Positions 35,716 to 48,700 of a stretch of DNA of 64,000 nt are shown piece after piece (position 1 is the first letter of the stretch; the number at the start of each line of letters is the position of its first letter). A model generated the notes under the pieces. It ran no database searches and had not been told where the DNA came from. It saw only the letters and a program-made list of their open reading frames with translations. Source of the DNA: Cordia subcordata (Eukaryota > Streptophyta > Magnoliopsida > Boraginales > Cordiaceae); NCBI GenBank assembly GCA_028554755.1, contig JAPTOF010000016.1, forward strand, positions 1,500,501 to 1,564,500, in the 5' to 3' direction. A program made the translations under genes and the position numbers.

Positions 35716-38700
35716 CTAGTTAGCTTCAATACGAACAGGTCCATCATTCTGTTTGGGGATTGGTAGAACACCCTTTTCCTGCAAGCTCTTAACAGTGTCA
35801 TACAAGCATTGCTTCACTGGTGTGAATTCAATACCCAAGTCCTTGAGCTTTTGGTTTGAGAACTTGTAAGGCTTTGCTCTTGGCCTTGTTTCATCTGAGC
35901 ACCTGCATTTACAAAAGAGAAAAAAATAATCATCCGCGGATGACAATTCGAGGGTATGATTATGCCGCGCAAAGAATGATCGATGACAATCGTATAAATA
36001 TATGGAGCAATATTTCTTTGTAATATACATTTGTTTTGCTTTGTAATCCAGTTGATTTATTTATAAAATTTTAATTTGTTTCTAACGAGAACAAAAGAAT
36101 TTAGAATTTTTGCATGAGATGGTCTAGATTCGCATGGGAGATACGACGCCTCTTTAAAGGAGAAGGATAAAAGAGATGACACTACGATATAAACAGATCA
36201 ATTGCCTTTGCAGAGCGGGGTGGGCCGGCGGGGGGGGGGGGTGGGTGGGCGAATCCACCAACTATAGTATGATGATAATATATACATGCCTGAAATGTCG
36301 CATCCTGTGCCAGGATTCATTGCTCTTGATACATAAAGGGACCACAATATGATCATGGACACTAGCATTTTGCGTGTGAAAAAAGGCTTATGACGAGAAA
36401 AGTTAGGTAAAAAAAGCGAATTCTAAAATAAGCATTTGCAGAACGTAAATGGGTTGGGTTTAAAGTCAATTTGGGACCCGGCTTATGAGACAGTGACATT
36501 GTGGTTGGTAAGAACTCTTCAGAGCCATACATGTACTTGTGTTTTTAGTAGTGCTGCTTTTCAAGTCATGGAGTCAAATGATGATAATTAAGACCGTATC
36601 TTCCACTGATTATTTAATTTATGTACTCTTTTACTAGTCAAAAAGTAGGTAAACCTATTTTAGTTTAGACCCCAAGTCCAAAAAAAGAAAAAAAAAATGA
36701 AGAAAGAAAAGAGATTTGTATCATATAAAAGAAAAGCTACTTTATCGCTCTCCTGATACAAAACATTACTGTCTTTGTTCTTTACCAACCTACAAGTACA
36801 AATGTTGGGCATCCAATAAATGACTCCGAGCTTTCTTGTTGAAAAGCTGATAACAGCTCAGCGACCTGATGCATTATCTTTGAAGCATGTTCAATTATGT
36901 AATATTCTAAGAATATCTGTCCCCTCACGTATACAGACTTTTAAACCTAGTAACAGTCCAATCCATAACGTATTAGTAAATAGTAAACACTAAAAGAAAA
37001 AAACCGGGGGGGGGGGGGGGGAAGGAGGAGAAAAACAGATGAGATTGAGATTATTACACGTTTTGATCAACTTACTTGGTAGGGAGGGGATATTCTGGGA
37101 AGAATTTAGCCAGAATCTCGACGACTTCGCCCCGGTGGAGCACGCTTTCGGCGCAAATGTACCGTCCAGACGCCGAGGGAGTCTCGTAGAGAAGGATGTG
37201 TGCCAATGCCACATCCCTAACGTGCACATAAGCCTGTACCGAATTGGCATATGTCTTGGCTGAACCTGTAAGGTACTTGAGAATGTGCAGCACACTGGCA
37301 TTGACAGTGGGTTGCAGCAAGGGTCCCAGCACCAACACTGGGTTGATCACCACCAGGTCCACCCCTTTCTCCTTTGCCTCGTCCCACGCCGCTTGTTCCG
37401 CCACCGCCTTGCCGTAGCAATACCAATTCTGAAATGTCATCGTGAATATTATATGTTAGTATTAAGCCGTTTGATGTGAAAATCCTAGTTTTTGGAAACA
37501 ATCGTTATGTATCATCTGCCAAATTAAAGTACTTAACTATATGTATCTGTATCCAATGACAATAAAATCTAATGATTACTTGATTGTTGGTCAGTTGATT
37601 TTTTCATTGAACGAGTTCTATATCAATTCAACCGGTTTCATGCATAGCTTCTGGCCCCCTAATGGATTATTTCTTTTTTTTTTTCTTTTATGACGAAAGA
37701 CTTATCTAATAAGTCGTCAAGCTTATACTTGGGTCCAAACTCCAAGACGGATACTTTCTTTTTAATGAGTCATTCCTTTTGGAATTACTTGGTGTGGAAT
37801 TTAAGCAATAATAATGACATAAGCAGGAGAGACCTTAGTGTTCTTGCAAAATTCAAGATCACTCCAGCAACTTTCATCAACTACTTTGTCAGGGTGTCTG
37901 TTGGGGTCCATGTAAACCGCGCCAATAGATGATGTGAGAACCACCCGCCGGACCTTGGCTTCCGCCGCCGCAGTTATCACATTTTTGGCCCCGGCCACCG
38001 CTGGCTCCACCATTTGTTCCTTCAATAATTCAACAGAATCATCAAAAACAGATCATAATTCATCATCCTACATCATTTAATTTTCTTACTTTACATTGAA
38101 ATGTAGCATCATGATAGGCTAAAAAGTAAAGGACTAGTGGGACACACCTAATTAAGCACACTTGAACGACTCCATCAGAAAAACAAATTTAGCAACCTTT
38201 ACGTGAATTTTCAAGTGAATGAAATTGGTTGAGTGGTCTCAGTTGGAGATGGAATCAAATGGTGGGGGAACAGAAAATGTGCCTTTCTCAGTTTTTCGTC
38301 AAGGGGAGGATTGACTCTATGCATAGTGGTAAAGGCGTAAGACCTCTAACTCAAACGAGGAAAGTAAGGTTGACTTCGGTCCCTTCTCCTAAAGGAAATG
38401 AGTAATATCTTGTACAATGTACGTTCTGGCTACTTGCAAGCACTCGCTTGAACAAGTAGACCCGCATATATATAATCTCCCATGGCATGCGTGAATGTGT
38501 TAACATCAGGGCCGATAATATAATACTTATATACTTATCGAGAAATGATTTAGGGAGAGAGGGGCATTCAACTTTAATTGCCTATCTTTAAAAAAAAGGA
38601 AAAGAAACAAGAGAAATGCGTTACAACTCACTGGATCATCCGTTACAGGAGATGCAGTATGGAAAACTCCATCACAACCATTAATGGCTTCACGCAAGCT

Positions 38701-39069
38701 TTCGTAATCAAGAAGATCAGCCTTGTGCAACGTCAATCTTTCCTTTGCTCCTTCAAGCTCTCTCAAATGGCAATTCTTTGGATCATCTGTGAGAAAAAGA
38801 CCATATCCGACATGCATAAACCCCCGTATAACTATTCAAAAAGCTCACACAAAGGGTAACGTCTAGAATTACTTTTAAAAATTCTTTACGATAAAGTATC
38901 ACCCCAGTAATATATATATATATATATACACACACATAATGGTGTGACCTGGATTTCTGACGGTTCCTCTAACTGTGTAGCCTTTCTCAAGAAGCAGCTT
39001 AACGAGCCAGGAAGCGATGTATCCGCCGGCGCCGGTGACGCAGACGACGTAGCCTTCGGCTGAGGGCAT
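35716..39069 (-). CDS. CCR: Cinnamoyl-CoA reductase (bona fide CCR), five exons
   Basis: NADPH-dependent enzyme (EC 1.2.1.44) that reduces feruloyl- and related CoA esters to cinnamaldehydes, the first committed step to monolignols; cytosolic short-chain dehydrogenase. Exons in gene order: 38949-39069, 38632-38786, 37834-38019, 37076-37428, 35716-35902, all GT-AG, giving 333 residues, the family's normal size. Seen: nucleotide-binding [10 protein letters not shown] (11-20), NADP-selecting R38-(X)5-K44, catalytic Ser123, Tyr157 and Lys161 within KNWYCYGK (154-161), and the residues described as the CCR substrate motif, H202-(X)2-K205 and R253. Together these mark a true CCR rather than a CCR-like protein. 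The start at 39,069 is the first ATG after a TATA box; the in-frame upstream codon at 39,135 is GTG. Intron 4 holds two long G tracts; intron 1 holds a TA/CA microsatellite. Confidence 0.97.
36215..36250 (+). repeat. G-quadruplex-prone tract in CCR intron 4
   Basis: GCGGGGTGGGCCGGC is followed by twelve consecutive G (36,230-36,241) and TGGGTGGGC. It offers at least four G-runs of three or more on the plus strand, which is the template strand for CCR. It is a striking island in AT-rich DNA. Confidence 0.85.
37006..37021 (+). repeat. Sixteen-base G homopolymer in CCR intron 4
   Basis: An uninterrupted run of 16 G lies about 54 bp inside the intron from the exon-4 donor. In the transcript it is a C16 tract. 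Homopolymers this long are prone to sequencing length error. Confidence 0.85.
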
Positions 39070-39178
39070 GTTTGGCTTTTTTTGGGGGCTGGTATGCAAG
39101 AACTTAGAGAAGTACAAGTACCCGAAGAGATGCACACAAATGCTAGCTAGACAAGAAAAATGGAGACTATCACGTTTT

Positions 39179-39204
39179 ATTTATACTAGTTGTGTTCACC
39201 AACT
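39179..39204 (-). promoter_or_regulatory. CCR core promoter: TATA box and a MYB-type SMRE/AC element
   Basis: On the minus strand TATAAATA (39,179-39,186) lies about 110 bp upstream of the CCR start codon. Just upstream, read on the plus strand, is ACCAACT (39,198-39,204). This matches the secondary-wall MYB-responsive consensus ACC(A/T)A(A/C)(T/C), through which MYB46/83-class factors control lignin genes. Motif match only; no expression evidence. Confidence 0.5.
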
Positions 39205-39314
39205 CACCCTGCCGTTGTTAGCAAGTAAACCATCTATGGTTTGAAAAACGAAAACGTTGGAGAAAGATAGGAGGGGTGATATATATTCGATATTATAATT
39301 TGTAATTTGATTTG

Positions 39315-39425
39315 TGGCCTGTTTAGTTGTGTTTATTTAAAGTGCTTATAAATATTTAAAAGAAAATTAATTTGTACTAATTTATTTATAATAAATACTT
39401 AAAATAAGCACAACCAAACACCCTC
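39315..39425. mobile_element. Tourist-like MITE related to the 19.8-kb copy
   Basis: GGCCTGTTTAGTTGTGTTTA on the left pairs with ATAAGCACAACCAAACACCCTC on the right. The interior (AAGTGCTTATAAAT, AATACTTAAAATAAG) resembles the 121-bp element at 19,782. The left end is degraded and no target duplication is certain. It lies in the upstream region of CCR, about 250 bp from its start codon. Confidence 0.6.
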
Positions 39426-41182
39426 TTAGAGTTTATTTTAATTTTTCTCGTAAATCAAAATTTTTAACTTTTTAAAAAATACTTTTTTAAATCATAAAAA
39501 ATATTTTTAAAAAAATCAATTTAAACGAATCCTTAATCACTGTTTGAAAAAGAAGATGGGACGGAGTGAAGGACAAAATACTTTTGGGGGTTGGTGTGGA
39601 CAAAAGAGGAAAAAAAAAAGATTAATTGTTGTGGTTCTTCAAAGTGATCGTGTTTTTCCTTTTTCTTTTTGAGGCAATCATCAAGGTGTACGTAACTGAT
39701 CCAAACGAATGTGTTTGGAAAAGATTATAGAAATAGTCAATATTCGATTGTCTTGTAATTATGAGAAGGATACATTTCATATTGGTCTCCACTATTTACA
39801 TATTTTTGTTATTTTCAATTTTTATTATTTTAAAACTTAAAAGTAATGAATTATTTCTCATATTATCAAATAGTGTCTTACTTGTGTTTGGTGCCGCCTA
39901 TTATTAACAATTTTCATTAATTTAGTAACTATTATTTCGAATATTATGTAACTAGCATGCAACAATATTTGCCACCAAAAAAAAAAATTTTGTGCAACTC
40001 TCCCTCTCGTTATATTAACACCCTCCATAAATATTGGGACCACTTTTGTGCGTAATATATAAGGGACCAAACTCATAACTTTTAAAATAATAACGATTAA
40101 TTGCACAAATTTTCCCTCGTGCGAAATGTACAAGGGACCAAACTCTTAACTTTTAAGATCAAAGAAGATTAATTGCATCAAATTTTAAAACTTTGGGCGA
40201 CCAAATGCAACTTTTGATCAGGAAAAAATACGAGTAATTTTTGAAATAATAGAGATCAATTACACTATTTTTAATAACACTCAAGACATAATTTTATAAA
40301 CAATAAAAACTAAATCAACAAAAAAACGTAAATAATAAAGACTAAATGTGAAATCTATCCTAAAGAGAACATGCATGGCATCTAGATATATGCTGTTTTG
40401 GTTGCTACCCATTTGTTTTTGGATCAGATAATTGGCTTTGGACACAAACGGATCAGTCAAAGTTTGGCTCCTACATTTTGCTGACCCCAGAACATTCTCT
40501 CTTTTCCTTTTCTTTTTTTTTTTTATTTTTTTCGTTTTCCTTACCTACTAAACAGATTTTATTTTATTTGTGTGTTTTGAGATCAATACTACACAAATTG
40601 TAAACAATCACGCAGAAAAATCTCTTTATGAAACTTATATCGTGTTAGATTAAGCTTATTATAAGATTTTTTTTTTTAATTAATGAGCTAGACTTCATCA
40701 TAAATTATGTCTACATAGAAGCAAATCGAGGCACGGATTTAAATGGCAAACCATGGACTTAATGCACCCCTTGGCTGCATGACTATGGAGGAAGCTCCAT
40801 CTTCTCTTAAGAAGATCTTGGGAGATGACTTGAGAGGAGCCTTGACTTCGAGGAAAATTAACAATTGAACGGCGCTATCACCCTAGAAGAGAGGAAAAAA
40901 AAAAAAAAAAGAGACAGTTATTTTTCTCTTATGCAATATAAGACATCTTATTACAAATATCTCACGAAAACTCAAAACAAATCATATTTTTATCTTATAA
41001 GATATAAGCAATCCATTTTTGTCTTATTTTTTACAATTTACAACTATAAATAAGATATTTTATTATAGACATCTTATAAAAACTCAAATCAAACCATAAT
41101 TTTCTATACAAAAAGCATCCTAAAATAAGCATATACCAAACAAAGCAATAATTATTTGTAACTAATTAGTGAATCAGAATAG
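39426..41182. other. Intergenic spacer with decayed repeats
   Basis: A unit containing AAGGGACCAAACTCwTAACTTTTAA and GATTAATTGCA occurs twice (about 40,040 and 40,115), a pattern common in decayed plant elements. 40,915-41,145 resembles the remnant at 346-535. A 29-codon coding-like frame near 40,779 is noted but not called. Otherwise nothing is recognised. Confidence 0.45.
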
Positions 41183-41258
41183 TAGTCTAGTTTAAGCAAG
41201 TATTAGGAAAAAAGCGAAAGTAGTCTAATTTAAGCAAGTATTAGGAAAAAAGCGAAAG
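41183..41258. repeat. Tandem duplication, two units of 38 bp
   Basis: TAGTCTArTTTAAGCAAG..GGAAAAAAGCGAAAG is present twice back to back, from 41,183 and from 41,221, with one difference. Confidence 0.9.
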
Positions 41259-41556
41259 GTCAACGTAGTGACGAATATTTACAGAATGTAAACATGTTCT
41301 GGTTGAATTAGTCTTTCTCTTATGGACAACGTTTGTTATGGCCAGCCGATGCATTAAACACGCTTTTGAAACCACTTGATTTAATTTATTACTACACCTA
41401 ACACAACTACAATTCAGAAAACGATAGAAGAATTAAGAAAACAAAGGAATAAGATTAATATCGGTGAAATGAGGATATAGTTATGATAAAATAATTCAAA
41501 TACATCTCTAACAATCTATAATCAAAAGTTTTCAATTCGAGCGTACATATTCTTTT

Positions 41557-42348
41557 GGATAAAATGTACCAGACGTCTCCGTAGTTCATCAAAAATGTAC
41601 CGAACCTCCCTTTGGTCTAAAAAGTATAATATGACCTCTCTTATGGTCCATAAAAATGTATCAAACCCCTTTACCATTATAAGATCTGTTATCTTTAACT
41701 ATAGTTATTCAAAATTACCCAAATTACCTTTTTCTCTTATACAAAATAAATATTGTTAAAAGAAATTGAATAAATAAATAAATCCAATCAAAGTAAATCA
41801 AATTTTAACCTACTAAATGGAGTCTACAATATATACAAAGATCTACCAATTCTAATTTATTGTTATCGAAAATAATCTCCCCCGATACCTCCATACATAT
41901 ATTAAAATACAAAAAATAGGATGAAAAGATAAAAAGAACAGATATCATCTCCTAAATTCCTAAAGTAATCTTTATTGGTTAGTAGTAACCAATTACTTGA
42001 AGAGGACGACCACGCGATGCTACTTGGCTTAGTAGATTCATCATCAACATGAGCTTAGTGGGCTATGACCACTGATATCAGCACTACCCCTAAACAAAAC
42101 ACTGCGTAGCATTGTCTACTTAGCATGCATCAAAACTATGTTTATAAACACATTAGCAAAATTTGTTTTGTAAAATAGAGAAGGGTAATTTTGAACAATT
42201 ATGATTAAAGATAACAGATTTTTTAATGGGAAGGGGGGTTTGATGGACTTTTATAGATCATAGATAAGTTATGTGATACTTTGTAGACTATAAGGGTTCA
42301 GTGCACTTTTGATGAATCATAGGGGGATCCAATGCACTTTTGCTGGAT
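41557..42348. mobile_element. Foldback MITE with arms of about 180 bp
   Basis: The reverse complement of 42,170-42,348 follows 41,557-41,735. Matched landmarks: TTCATCAAAArTG, a C/T-rich run after GAAC, CCATmAAAA.TGTATCAAACCCC against its partner GTCCATCAAACCCCCC, ATCTGTTATCTTTAA and GTTCAAAATTACCC. The middle (41,740-42,165) has no coding capacity. Long terminal arms and no gene suggest a Mutator-like non-autonomous element; no target duplication was assigned. Confidence 0.75.
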
Positions 42349-44479
42349 GTTCTCAATTAGTACACATACTCTCGACAAAATGTTGCTGATTATCAATTGA
42401 CTTGACACAAGATCGATCTAATAGTTAAAGTGAATTTCTCGTTATAATAATAAAGAGAAGGTGGTTATATATAGCTGATGTATTATGTTAACATCACACG
42501 TATAGTCTCATACAAATTGGAACCAGTGCAACATTATGTTACAGGTGAGGCACCATATTTATGCCTATCCATCATGTTGTAATTTATTATAGGCCCTCCA
42601 AAGTAGATCATCAATTTTGTATTTGTGGCTGTCCTAATCCAATAAGAGAGAGAGAAAAAGAAAGATTTCTTATTTTATCACTTTTATTCTCTTCCTTTGT
42701 CATCTTCTTTTTCTAAGTTTCTTTATTTGTCTGAAATATATCAGAATTCATTTACTGTATGTCTTTTATCATTTTCCATCAAGACCACTCTCAATTTTGG
42801 TGCATTGCTTTTGAAGTTTGATAACATGTCAATTAATATATACTTGATGATCTTCTTTTTTTTCCCCTCCTTTTGGGGTGGTTATGAGTCCTCTACCTAT
42901 GTTCACTATATGACCTTTTGAAAAAAAATCACTATCGTTCAATAGTTATTACATAATAAATGAGACTTTTTGCACAAAAAAGTCTAAACCTTAGCTCACA
43001 CTTATAACCTGTTTTGCACCAAAAAGGTCTAAATCTTAGCTCGCACTCTCATAACTTATTTTGCACCAAAAAAGTCCAAACTGTAGCCCGCATTCATAAC
43101 CTACTCGTACTTAAATACATCCTTTCTTAATTTCAAAGTATAAAAAGTGATTTTCACGTCCTAATCCCAAAGGATAAAAGTGAGGTTGATTTTTGATCCA
43201 CCCAATTACAAACTGAAGTCACATAGCAGCGACTTAACTTGAAACTACAAAACGTGAACGAGAAGGATTGGTTGCAAAGTTTGCTGATTCTGAGCAGTCA
43301 AAAATCGTTTGATTAACATCAAAGTTGCATGTCATGCCTGGTTTGGAAACAGTTCTATAGAACATCATTGCCGAAAACAACCAAATCATCCCCATCCGAG
43401 TCTTTTTCAACGGAATCAAATCAAACCAAGTCTTCTCTCACACGTAAAACCATTTTCGTTTAGTCAAGCACTTGGCCTTTTTTTTAATTCTTTATTACCC
43501 TTAAAAAGAAAAGTCAGATTTCATCCCAAAAAAAAAAAAAGTTACTGCTATTTACTTACCGAAGAGTACTTCTCAACAAATGGAAGACTTAAAAAAAGCT
43601 CAAGATGGGCAAGTTGCATTGCATGCGTACCAACTTTTTTGACCCATCATCATTTGATCAGTTTCTAATAACTATTTGGGTCTACGCATCTACAGATCTT
43701 GCATTACCACTAAATCTTGCGAGACTCGTATGCCATTGTTTTTTCGATGTACCTACCATCTGATTTTGGTTCTCTCTCCCCAAGATCTCACACACCCTCA
43801 AATTGACCCGAACCAGATTCTGCGTTGAAACCTACTACGCGGGAAGACTTTTCCATTCTTGACATCTCAATCTCATTGGTTGTTTCGAAAGAAGAGGATA
43901 TACAATATCCCGTCCCACAATGATTCTTTGTAAGATTTATATTGAGTTTTTAACAACTAGTCTTCCTCCTGTGTGACGCATGAAAAAGTGAAATATAATT
44001 TTATGTATATGTAATATTGTGTAAAATAATTCAAATAAGTCTTATTAGATTAACAATAATACACTGGAAAAATAAGTATTTTTATGTTTTTATTATTGTT
44101 AATGGTCAACTTTGACAAGTAATGTGAAGGATAAACACAAATATATTTTGTCATATTAAAGTTTCAATATTAATATTGATTACAATTGGAACTTTTATAT
44201 TTTTTGTAAAATCTAATAAATTTAGAAAGAAAAAACATGAATGATGTCGAATTGATACATTTCCATCATTTGTTGAATATCTTTTTGATACAGATTAGTC
44301 ATTTCTTTTTTTTTTAGTGTACAGAATAATCTTTTCTTTTTTAAATGTATAACTGACACATGGCAGCATTGTAGGAAACGTAAAATTTGGAGGGAACGTA
44401 CATAGTGCAACAAGTTATGGTTTAGTATATAGTATAGATGACTTAAGTGCAATATTATTATCATCACGAAGTTAAATAT
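42349..44479. other. Intergenic spacer with a short tandem repeat
   Basis: From about 42,966 to 43,110 a unit of about 56 bp (TTTGCACmAAAAAGTCtAAAC..TTAGCtCrCAcT..ATAACyT) is present three times with divergence. Open frames of 60-120 codons elsewhere show no recognised domain, and no gene is called. Confidence 0.45.
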
Positions 44480-45215
44480 TTTGGTCAGTTGATTAAATTC
44501 AATGTGGCTACTGACTAATAATTAGATTTGGACCTTTACAAGTGATATTAGGTACCAGAATAGGCTGCTAGGGTCCTGACACTTCTGTTAGGTTTGGATC
44601 GTTAAAAATGATATCAGGTGTTAGAGCAAGCTATTGCAGTCCTAACACTTCTGTTTGGTTAGGGTCCTCCTATAGTCCTGTTTGGTACGATCAGGATGTC
44701 ACATGTTCATCATGTTCTGGGGTCCTATCAATTCTTTTTGGTTGGGATCCTCCTATTGTCTATTCTATTTGGCACAATGAGAGCATTGTTCTACCTCGGG
44801 TCCAGGCACAAGAAGGACGTCACATGTTCATCATGTTCTGTTTGATACAACAATGACATCATGCGACTGGTTTGTTCTGTTTGACACAACAATGACATCT
44901 TGCAACTGGTTTGTTATATTTGGAACGACGAGAACATCGCATTTTCATCACAACTTTGTGCTGCCTAGGGTCCTGGCACGACAAAGACAACTTTGTGCTA
45001 CCTAGGGTCCTGGCACGACAAAGACATTGGGTGGCTACCTAGGGTCCCGGCATGATGAAGACATTGGGTGGCTACTGTCTGTTTTATTTGTCACAACGAG
45101 AATGTTACACGTTCATCATGTTTCGTTTGGCACAACGAGAACATCGCATGTTCATCACGAACTTTAACATTTTAGGCCAATTAATTAGATTCAATGTAGT
45201 AGTAACAAGCCAGGC
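44480..45215. repeat. Complex repeat block with AGGGTCCTGGCACGACAAAGAC units
   Basis: Nested short repeats: CACATGTTCATCATGTTCTG, TTTGrCACAACrArAAC and a 37-bp unit (AACTTTGTGCTrCCTAGGG) from 44,952 and 44,989, followed by variants to 45,080. The block is bracketed by similar sequences (TTGATTAAATTCAATGT near 44,490 and TTAATTAGATTCAATGT near 45,180). It is GC-richer than its surroundings. No reading frame is preserved. It may be part of a decayed long terminal repeat, but no internal retroelement sequence was seen. Confidence 0.55.
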
Positions 45216-45798
45216 CTGAATCACTACGGGGTCGATGAGTAAAATCTAACAATTGTCAACTATTGATACAACTAAAACGATGGCATATGAACATGGGTAT
45301 GACGCCATGCTGTTGGTTCAGAGCAATATATGTGAGCATGGCTAGAAGCAAACAGGAAAAAGAGAAGTGTACACTGAAATATATAACACGTGCTACAGAA
45401 CCAATATAATCACCGCTCCATGCAGCTACAAACTCCCCCCTTTAGTGATTTCAAAGGTGGCAAAAGTCCATAAAACAGATGTCAATCTAAATGAAACATG
45501 CTCTCCAGAGCTAAGAAAACTGATCCCCGAGCAAAAACCATAAGTTAGCAGGTCCTACAAAATGTCACGCGACGTTACAGGTTTTTATATAATCATCTTG
45601 CTAGAGTCACCTTCTGCAAGCCAATGATCTATTGCCAATTGTGAGGTTTTTACTCTGGGATCTGATGAAGTGTCATCTTCGTGATCTGCTACAGAGATCT
45701 TGGAATGATTAGGAATGAGTGCCCCTTCATATATGGTAAATAAAGGACAAGCATGCATATCCATAAACTTGATTGAACAAGATGACTAACCTCTTTGG
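45216..45798. other. Region downstream of the PDS5-like gene, probable 3' UTR
   Basis: Moderately balanced composition and no open frame. The part adjoining 45,799 is expected to hold the 3' UTR of the minus-strand PDS5-like gene. Confidence 0.4.
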
Positions 45799-48700
45799 TC
45801 AAGCAGTATCACATTCTTGTTCTGTTGAGGCCTCTAACTTGACTTTTGCTTTCTCATTCTGCTTCCTGCTCGAGGTTGCAAAATAACATCCAGCAAAAAT
45901 GTTCATTGGACAAGATCAGGATAAAAAGTACTTCTACAAGAAGACCATTGAGATTGATAAATCAGATGAAAGCTCAGTTATAAGAAATATAGGCCATCTT
46001 AACCAACCCAAATCCATATAAGTTGGGGCAACTAGAAAATGCTCCTAGAGGAGAAGTGAACATCTTGCACTAGCTTTGCAAACTAATCTTTCTATAAGAT
46101 ATAGAGTTGTGAATAATAGTTGTATGCTATCGGAAAAAGGGAAGTAGACTGCCATTGCCATTGCCATATATGCTTAAAGTCCCAGATTGTAACACGGGTA
46201 CAAATTCAGACTGGGAAGCACTTAAAATTTTACGCTGTAAAGTTTCAAATTTTTAGAATTTATTTTATTAGGACCATCTGTATACTGAATATTAGACATC
46301 AGGAGTACAATATATTAGCCCATAAAGTTTAAGCATTATAGAGTATGACCAGATGCTCATTAATCTGAGTAGCTTAATGCTCAGACCAGTATCTGCTCAG
46401 TGCAAGACGATTATCATCAAGAGACGCCTTCGCAAGTAAAAACTAGCCATCCCTGTGAGGCAGAGAGAGTTACCTGGCTATGAAGGGCGCTAGGCATGGA
46501 GTAAACAAGAAATACAACGAAATGCCACTAAAGAAGAATATAACAACTCTATATTGTCTCTCAATAAGTAGGTGGAAGTTTTAGCTGTTGCTCTCACTGA
46601 GAAGAAATGTTTTAATCAGGACGGAGATAAGGGATCAAGAAACATAGAGATAGAGAAATCAGTGAATCATGGTCTGCAACATGATTGAGTTGCAGGAAGA
46701 AAACAATAGTGGCCATAGTAAGCTTGAAAATTCAAATGGCTGATTCATATAGTCAAGTGAAATGCTTACTTTAAAAATGAAACAGCAGGGCTTTGGACAT
46801 CAGCATTTTGCTCCTTCAGATTGCATGCAAAGAATGTAAAATATATGCAGGAATATTAGCAGAAAACAACAAAAAAGGGTTTAATAATGAAATCAGGCAA
46901 ACAAAAGCAAACAATAATAAGATAAAACTGACATTTTCAGTTGACATGTCATCAAGCAATTCCCATCGTTCTCTACTCAGGTTCAGGTTTTCTTCATCAC
47001 CATCAGCGTATAAAACCTGCTTAGATATAACTGAACAATTGAAGAGGCAACACAATATATCGACTTGTAGAAAAACCTATATAGGAGAGAGGTTTAAGAA
47101 GATGGTGTTCTGGCTCAAGTGCTAAGCCCACACCCACACTGAAATTAGGAAAGAGTAATAATGAGAGTCAAAATTTCAATTATGATAAGAGTTAATTATG
47201 AGAAGATTGATAGAATGGAGGACATGTCTTTTCTATAAATAAAACTCTTGCATTAGTTGTAAGGTGTGTGTCTTGCAATAGGTTTAGATTGAGAGAGAAA
47301 GAGCCATTGTAAGAACACCGTGAGGAAGGGTTTAAACTTTTTGGGCCGTGAAAAAATATCACCTGGGTTGTACTACTCTTTTCTATCTAGTGGAGGTTTT
47401 CATAGACGTAGGCAGAGGGCCAAACCCTGTTTTGTTTGTGTATGTTCTTTTCTCGTTATTCGTGCTTTAATTCTGCTACGTGAGTGTGTGTTACGCGTCC
47501 TAATTTCCTAACTGATGGAAGTAATGATGTGCAAGAAAGACAGCTCCTTGGCAACGCTGTTGTCAGCATAAGGTGAACCAAAGATGGAGGGGGAATACCG
47601 TAGAAATATATAGTGAAGAGGCTAAACAAAAATGTGGTACATGGAAGTTCAAGGAGCCTACTCACCCTATGTTTCTTCTTTGAAGGATCAAAAGAAGATA
47701 TAATGCCGTCATAAAACCTGCATGGAGAAACTCACTTGGTAAACTTTCAGCCTAAATTTACTTCTATTTCTCAAAATGTCACATATTACTCACACTCACT
47801 TTTTCTTTTCTAAGCTTTTCTAACTTTTAATCAAGAAATTGTAATTCCTTGCAGCATATTCTTTTGACTGATAACAGATGGTTTACGTTACTAAATGGTT
47901 AAAAAGCATTTAGCAAAAGCTTCTTGTCTTTAAATTCTTTAGCACAAAACATGTTTTTAACTTCTTACACACATTTGAATATGCCGGAAAGGATAATAAA
48001 TAAAGTACAAACATTCTTCATATTTTCACTTATCCAATATTACCTAATCTTCAAGCTTAGTTTCTTATTTGAGGATATGACATATGAATTAGTTTAATGT
48101 CCTCAGATGCCCCAAATGCAGGGCATATTGTTTTCTATTGCAAGAAACACAAGAATATGCCAAAATGACTGTAGAAGAGAATTTCTTCGCTGCTGCAGTT
48201 CACACTAGAATACTGTCTCATCTAAAAGTGCATAACTAAGACCTAACTCCAACAAGAGAATATGCAAACAAAAACTATCAAGAGTAACAATAAGAATTTA
48301 ATTAGTCACATATCAGCAAGCAACAGCTCATCTAAAATTCAGAATTAAGGGAAGAACATAACGAGAAAAGGTTTTATAAATATGTGAAGGAAACAGAATC
48401 GAGGATACATTCATTAATATGCATGTAGCATGTCCCACAGATACTAATAATGTATGCTGTAATCATCCACAATTTACCTACCTCTGGTCCAGTGGCCACC
48501 AGACCTTTATCCTTGTGCCAACCAGATCTTCACCTTTATCTTTGGTAACACTATGCTTTTTAGACTCCTGAAAACAGATAAATTTAGACTTGAGAAACTC
48601 ATGATGTGCTAAATAAGACTATCTGATGTCATATTATAGATAAAAAGAGAGCAAAGAGTGGAGGAGAGGGGAAAAAGACACAAAGAAAATAACTCGCTTT

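Noticed and set aside
39070..39135. N-terminal extension of CCR from 39,135
   Set aside because: The codon there is GTG, not ATG; the first ATG after the TATA box is at 39,069 and matches the family start (MPS).
40779..40868. 29-codon frame with a plausible-looking peptide
   Set aside because: Too short, with no domain, splice context or conserved neighbour.
43234..43419. 61-codon minus-strand frame with a hydrophobic patch
   Set aside because: No recognised family, no splice-consistent partners, and it overlaps another unsupported frame on the plus strand.
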